Assembly (NCBI GenBank): GCA_932521025.1
Contig: OW051471.1
Coordinates: forward strand, 11,842,001-11,906,000
Reading direction: 5' to 3'
DNA: 64,000 bases
From: Oscheius onirici
Taxonomy: Eukaryota; Nematoda; Chromadorea; Rhabditida; Rhabditidae
Part shown: piece by piece, positions 59,722 through 64,000 of the stretch
How the letters are laid out: each line of letters opens with the position of its first letter
Position numbering within the stretch: position 1 is the stretch's first letter
The notes under the pieces: generated by a model
The model's database searches: none
What the model was told of the DNA's origin: nothing
Seen by the model: only the letters and a program-made list of their open reading frames with translations
Translations under genes and position numbers: made by a program

Positions 59722-61583
59722 TACTCTCATGCATTTCAGCTGAAATCTGGCTCGAGGCCTGTTTTTTCACGAACGAATAACTAAAACGTTTTCTTTTTGA
59801 AAGATGTCGTCGCTTTTACTCTTCGATTTATTCTTACTCTTCGATCGAACCACTACCATCTGAAATTGACACCTCAACCACTGCGATCCGAAATTGACAC
59901 CTCGTCTTGCTTTCCTAACGTTATCTCATTTTTATCTTTTCCTGAATTTTTCCTACAGAGCTGTGAAAAGCAAATTCCATCCAACCGTTTTCCGACGCGT
60001 CAAGGAAAAAAACTAATGATCGAAAATATTAGGTAACCAAAAGGAATGCTAGATCAAATGAATTATGTAATTATGCGACATTTGTTTAAGTTAACTGTTT
60101 TTTCCTAAAACATATTATAGGTCTGTGCATCTATCCACACAGTACATCGGGTGCAGACAAGTCTAAACAAAGAAGTCTCGGAGGGCAGGAAAATAGGGCC
60201 AGCTGTAACCAGGCCTGTTTATAAGCCAACCGGCATATCAAGACGCGCGCTATTTCCAAAGGCCTTGCCAAAGACGACCAATCAGCCAGGTTTGCCATAC
60301 ATGGTCAGATAAACAAAAAGTTTGGTCGAATGAAGACTTTTGGATAGAAAACAAGGCGCGACAAGTGTATTGCTCAGTTAAGCGAAAGTTATGCCCAGTG
60401 CAAATCAGATTTCTTTCTCAAGCCCTAGATTTCCATTTTGTCTTGACAGGTTCTATTATATTATATTTTCTAGTACGTAACAGTATTTTTTATGGACAGA
60501 TCTCAAGAGTTGTGCCGATACGGGGACGCACTGACAGACTTTGCATTTGTGAGGAAAATGTTCCTACCGGATGGCCGTCAACGCTCTTTCCCCATTTCTC
60601 TCCTCCCGCAGCTCTATTTTCGAAGGCGTCATTCACTGGCGCCATCACGCGTCCAAACGATCAGAGCAAAGGTTGCGACGACGGCTTTTTTTCCCAAAGT
60701 ACACCGGCCTGCCAAAGAGGCAAACGACGTTCTGCAAAGTTGATTCGAAAAGTCAAGACAAGTTAGGTTAAAGCTATCTAACAGATTTTCAAAGTCTGGC
60801 AAGTCTTCATAAATGTACTCTGTGAAACAGTGATTGAGAAAAATTAAATCTATACATTTAGAAAAATTTAATCATATACGGGACCTCTGTCTCTCATAAG
60901 GAAAGTGCTTCAGTAGAGCTCTGTCAATGGAAAATCTGCCGGTGCTACCCGAATCAGTGAAAGATTCCGTTTTTGTTTCTTCATAGCTTTTCTTCATAGA
61001 TTTTTGAACTTCAGAGAAAAAATGCAGCTATTGCCAAAGAGTGAAAGCGACATACACGCACTTGGAGGTCACTGTTTTGAAATCGCCGGGGTGGTTTTCT
61101 TTTATTTATTTTCAGGAACCACTCGTGTTTCTTCCCTTCTTTTTCTTCACCTCCGTTGTCAATGGACAGGATGAGTACTTTTAGTTACAAAAAATGGTTA
61201 AAAAAGAATTTTGAAGCAAAATTCTTTTTTTCGTGTGTACGCAATTTCGCGTAATGAAAGATACGCAGCATATTCGTCTTTCCTCGTTTGACTTTTTTTC
61301 AGCAAACTAAATCCCACATTGTACTGTCCCTAAAAAACGTGAATACGTAATTGTGTAATTCTTGGGCTTCTAATAGAGGTTTTAAGATATACTCTTAGGA
61401 AAAATTTGCAAGAAATTGGTGTAATCTTTGCGCAAATAAATATAGTCTCGTTGGTTTACTGTAGTTTTGTTCAGGTAGATTTCGCCATAAAATTTGGTCT
61501 TGTTTCACGATTTATGAATGTTGCAAGAGTGAGAAGAGCACTCTGTGGAGTGAGAGTCAAACGCGGGATAATTTAACCACAAG
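59722..61583. other. Interval between the transposon and the astacin gene
   Basis: An open frame at about 60365-60766 has no recognisable features. A decayed family A MITE lies at 61235-61385. Nothing else was supported. Confidence 0.4.
61235..61385. mobile_element. MITE family A, decayed copy
   Basis: It keeps the ACGCAATTTCGCGTA/TACGTAATTGTGTA internal pair and one end reading GGGCTTCTAATAGAGG; the other end is lost. Confidence 0.6.
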
Positions 61584-64000
61584 TCAGCTTTTAAAGTCAA
61601 CAAAAATTACACGCTTTCGGACAAAAATGCCGTCTATAATTGACGGAATATGCTTCATCAGTACAGAAATGAAGTGTCGTATTGCACATTTGGTGATCAG
61701 AGCCACATGGAGCATCCACTTAAATTTTCCTGTAATGATTACTTTAAAATCTTACCGTATCGATACTGCATGCTGAAGATCGACTGATCAAAAGAGTTGT
61801 AATGAATTATTGGCATCGGATTCTGATCGCTGGTCAGGGTTCGGTTTACGAACTCCCTGCAGCAGAATCTGGCTCCAGTGGGTTGTGAATTGACGTCCAA
61901 TTTGAGCTCTATCCCGTTGAAATAACAGCCGTAACTGCAGAAAGAGGTGGAAATTTTGACGATTTTTGTCTCGATCTTCTTGCCGAGAGGGGCCTGAAAA
62001 TGCTTGGGGTAAACCATGCCTGAGAGACAGTTTAATCTGTCTTGATTGAACCACTAAAGTCTGTTAAAAAAGCTACAGTAACCCAAAATTCCCTTCCCCG
62101 CGGGACCCTTATTGGGCCGCCTAACAGCGAAATTATTTAATTTCACTCACAAATGAAAAAAAGAATTGAAAAACGTGAGAAAGTTCGGCTGTCCATCAAA
62201 AGCAAACGAAAAAAAAGGTCGAGCGGATTCGAACCAAAGACTTCCTGTTCACAAGCTGTCGTGTTTGCCCCTTGACTTTCTGCTTCTTGTCGCTTAGCTG
62301 TTCAGAGAACAATGAAGAACACAGGGCAGTTTGGGAGCGGTCGTTAACCGACCGCGCAGGAAATTCGGAATGCATTACCGGAATCAGGGAAAAATTCTGA
62401 TTCCTGTGGCGAAAGCCGATTTTTGATTGACCGACTTATGTTCAAACACTTCCCTTGTCAGTGAAATGACTGTTGTCAAATATGTACATACGGGTCCCAC
62501 GGGGAAGGAAACTTTAGGTTACTGCCGCGTTTTTTTAACAGACTATACTTTTCTTGAAAACCTTTTTCCCGGTCGTTCGTATGCCGACTTTTTTCCGTCT
62601 TGTTTTTAAATTTTCTTGTTAGCACAAAGTACCAACTTTCAGAAGAAGATGACAGTAAAATATCGCTCACCTCGATCCAAAAGTTACAGTAACTGTAGTC
62701 ATTTTCTGAGCTTTTGACTGCCGAATCTCCCAGCGTTGAGTCAAAATTTTGCCATTCAGTAGTAGCTGTGAAGGTTTGTCCACATCCCGGTGGCTGCAAC
62801 CAATTATTCTTCCAAGAACAAAGTTACCCGTTGCTCACAGAAACTTCCTCCATATCCGGAGGGACAGTAGCATTCGGAGCACTTTTTAGGATTCGGCATT
62901 CCTCCATTCTTGCATTGTGGCTGCTGGGAGGATGAGCAGAACTCTAGATTTCTCTGATACAGAAAATATGGTAATCTTACGATCTGTACACTCGTAGAGA
63001 GTGTTAATGGAGACCAGATCGTAGAAACTGACCAGGCCTGAACCCATGGTGTAAGTGTAGTTGGTATTCTTCGCCACAATGCTATTCTTGCCACTTCCGG
63101 AGGTGAACCTGAACTGGCAAGATAGAGATGTTTTCTCGACTTGACTATCGCATGTATGCTCCGACCGACCACTATTTACAGATACATTTTCAGTTACGCA
63201 AATTTAGGGCTGCCTCGGGGCGAAAATGTCCGATTGGAAAATGGTCACTTTGCAAAAATCTTGGCTGAGTATCCAACGTTTGCGTGCTGTAGCCAAATTG
63301 ATTTAAGGTGTAATCATTGGATACTCAGCCAAGCATTTTTGCAAAGTGACCATTATCAAAAGGAACATCTTTGTCGCGAGTCAGCCTCGCAAATTTGCAT
63401 ACAAAATGCTACAATTTTGAAATTTAATTCAGCGTGTACGGAAAGTACGTAACAAATATTTAAAGTCCCCGAACTTACGCATCAGCCGCATAATGCATAA
63501 TTGATCCCAGTTCGTATGGTACGAGTGCTGTCATTCTGAAGGGGTCGATAAGGTTGAAGGAGCCCAAGTACAGGAACTAAAAGACCGAATGTTTCCAGAC
63601 AAAAAAACTACATTGATTGCTGCCGTGTTAATCAAAATAAAATTGTCCCGATCAAATCTGTCGTGAGTATGTTCCATCCCCAGAGCATGGATGAATTCGT
63701 GAGCCGCTGTTCCGACCTGAACTTTGAAATTTAAAGGAACAATCTTTCATGTTACGTGGTCACAATACTGTCCAAGAGATAGCATCTGTTCTCCCCCAAT
63801 CATTCCCACGAAAGAATTGCATCCGGAGCCATTGATCACCTGAATTTGTTTAAAATTTGTGAGACGAAAATAACGATACCTTGACCCGATCCCAGGCAGT
63901 TGAACTCTCCACAAAATTGACACAAGTATAAGTTTGTAGCTGTTGATGTGCCTTCCTTACAGCTCCTTTCTTTTTTTCGTCTGAACAGACTCTTTCGCAA
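61584..64000 (-). CDS. Astacin-family metalloprotease with EGF and CUB domains (partial, 5' end outside window)
   Basis: Secreted zinc endopeptidase of the nematode NAS class. Exons in phase: 63880-64000 (continues), 63756-63839, 63612-63716, 63479-63576, 62981-63108, 62828-62943, 62671-62793, 61756-61993, 61584-61729 (stop, less certain). The zinc site is HEFIHALGMEHTHDR, matching HExxHxxGxxHxxxR, and the Met-turn is SIMHYAAD. Before the zinc site GQYCDH supplies the conserved cysteine. After the protease domain comes an EGF-like unit (CKNGGMPNPKKC, CYCPSGYGGSFCEQ) and a CUB-like region starting GCGQTFTATTEWQNF, with APLGKKIETKIVKISTSFC. The propeptide and the N-terminal half of the catalytic domain lie outside the window. 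A family D MITE sits in intron 63109-63478. Confidence 0.92.
62218..62275 (-). repeat. tRNA-like sequence in an astacin intron
   Basis: The minus strand ends TTTGGTTCGAATCCGCTCGACC followed by a run of T, i.e. a good B box and a pol III-type terminator, but no anticodon stem or matching 5' acceptor strand could be drawn. Probably a tRNA fragment or SINE head. Confidence 0.35.
63207..63390. mobile_element. MITE family D in an astacin intron
   Basis: It contains GGTCACTTTGCAAAAATC, TTGGCTGAGTATCCAACG and the inverted TTGGATACTCAGCCAAG ... TTTTTGCAAAGTGACC. The flanks GGGCTGCCTCGGGGCG/TCGCGAGTCAGCCTCG match family D ends loosely. It is inside the intron 63109-63478. Confidence 0.75.

Noticed and set aside
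60365-60766. 133-codon open frame
   Set aside because: Three overlapping plus-strand frames with no motif and no consistent splicing; not supportable as a gene.
62218-62275. Functional tRNA-His
   Set aside because: A GTG triplet lies near the expected anticodon position, but the anticodon and acceptor stems do not pair.

Overview
The window looks like nuclear DNA of a nematode, probably a rhabditid. Introns are mostly 32-50 nt with TTTTCAG-type acceptors. The recognisable genes are an SH3-PX-BAR sorting nexin of the SNX9/LST-4 type, an IL-17-receptor-like protein with a SEFIR domain, an astacin with EGF and CUB domains and a TIL-type protease inhibitor. There are many small terminal-inverted-repeat elements, LINE and Tc1-like relics, and tRNA-derived repeats. 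I could not name the genus.

Layout. (1) 1-12360 is a rearranged block. Two ~3.2-kb arms (40-3236 and 8920-12120) are near-perfect inverted copies carrying an unrecognised multi-exon gene, whole at its 5' end only on the left. Between them lie a tRNA-Gly(UCC), an intron-rich HSP70 gene cut off in its C-terminal lid, a third ~0.5-kb copy of the arm end, and a zinc-finger gene with an in-frame stop. (2) 12379-15020, minus strand: a second member of the same zinc-finger family. (3) 17576-26524: the sorting-nexin gene, with 12 exons and two candidate alternative first exons inside long introns. (4) 26530-39100: repeat-rich DNA with no gene recognised. (5) 39104-43841: the SEFIR receptor gene, 11 exons, 731 residues. 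(6) 44030-50078: repeat-rich DNA containing one unrecognised minus-strand gene (46697-47867) and a LINE relic. (7) 50079-58363: a secreted-protein paralogue pair in tail-to-tail orientation, a TIL inhibitor, and a long unrecognised minus-strand gene. (8) 58966-59719: an internally deleted Tc1-like transposon. (9) 61584-64000: the C-terminal part of an astacin gene running off the window.

The genes do not form an obvious pathway. The right half is enriched in secreted or extracellular proteins (receptor, two small cysteine-containing proteins, protease inhibitor, metalloprotease). The most unusual structure is the inverted duplication on the left, which has truncated two genes at sequence-resolved breakpoints and includes a filled/empty site pair for a TA-targeting element.

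Exon positions were read by eye from splice consensus and reading phase. They are most secure where phases close exactly (HSP70, sorting nexin, SEFIR receptor, astacin, 174-residue secreted protein, TIL inhibitor).
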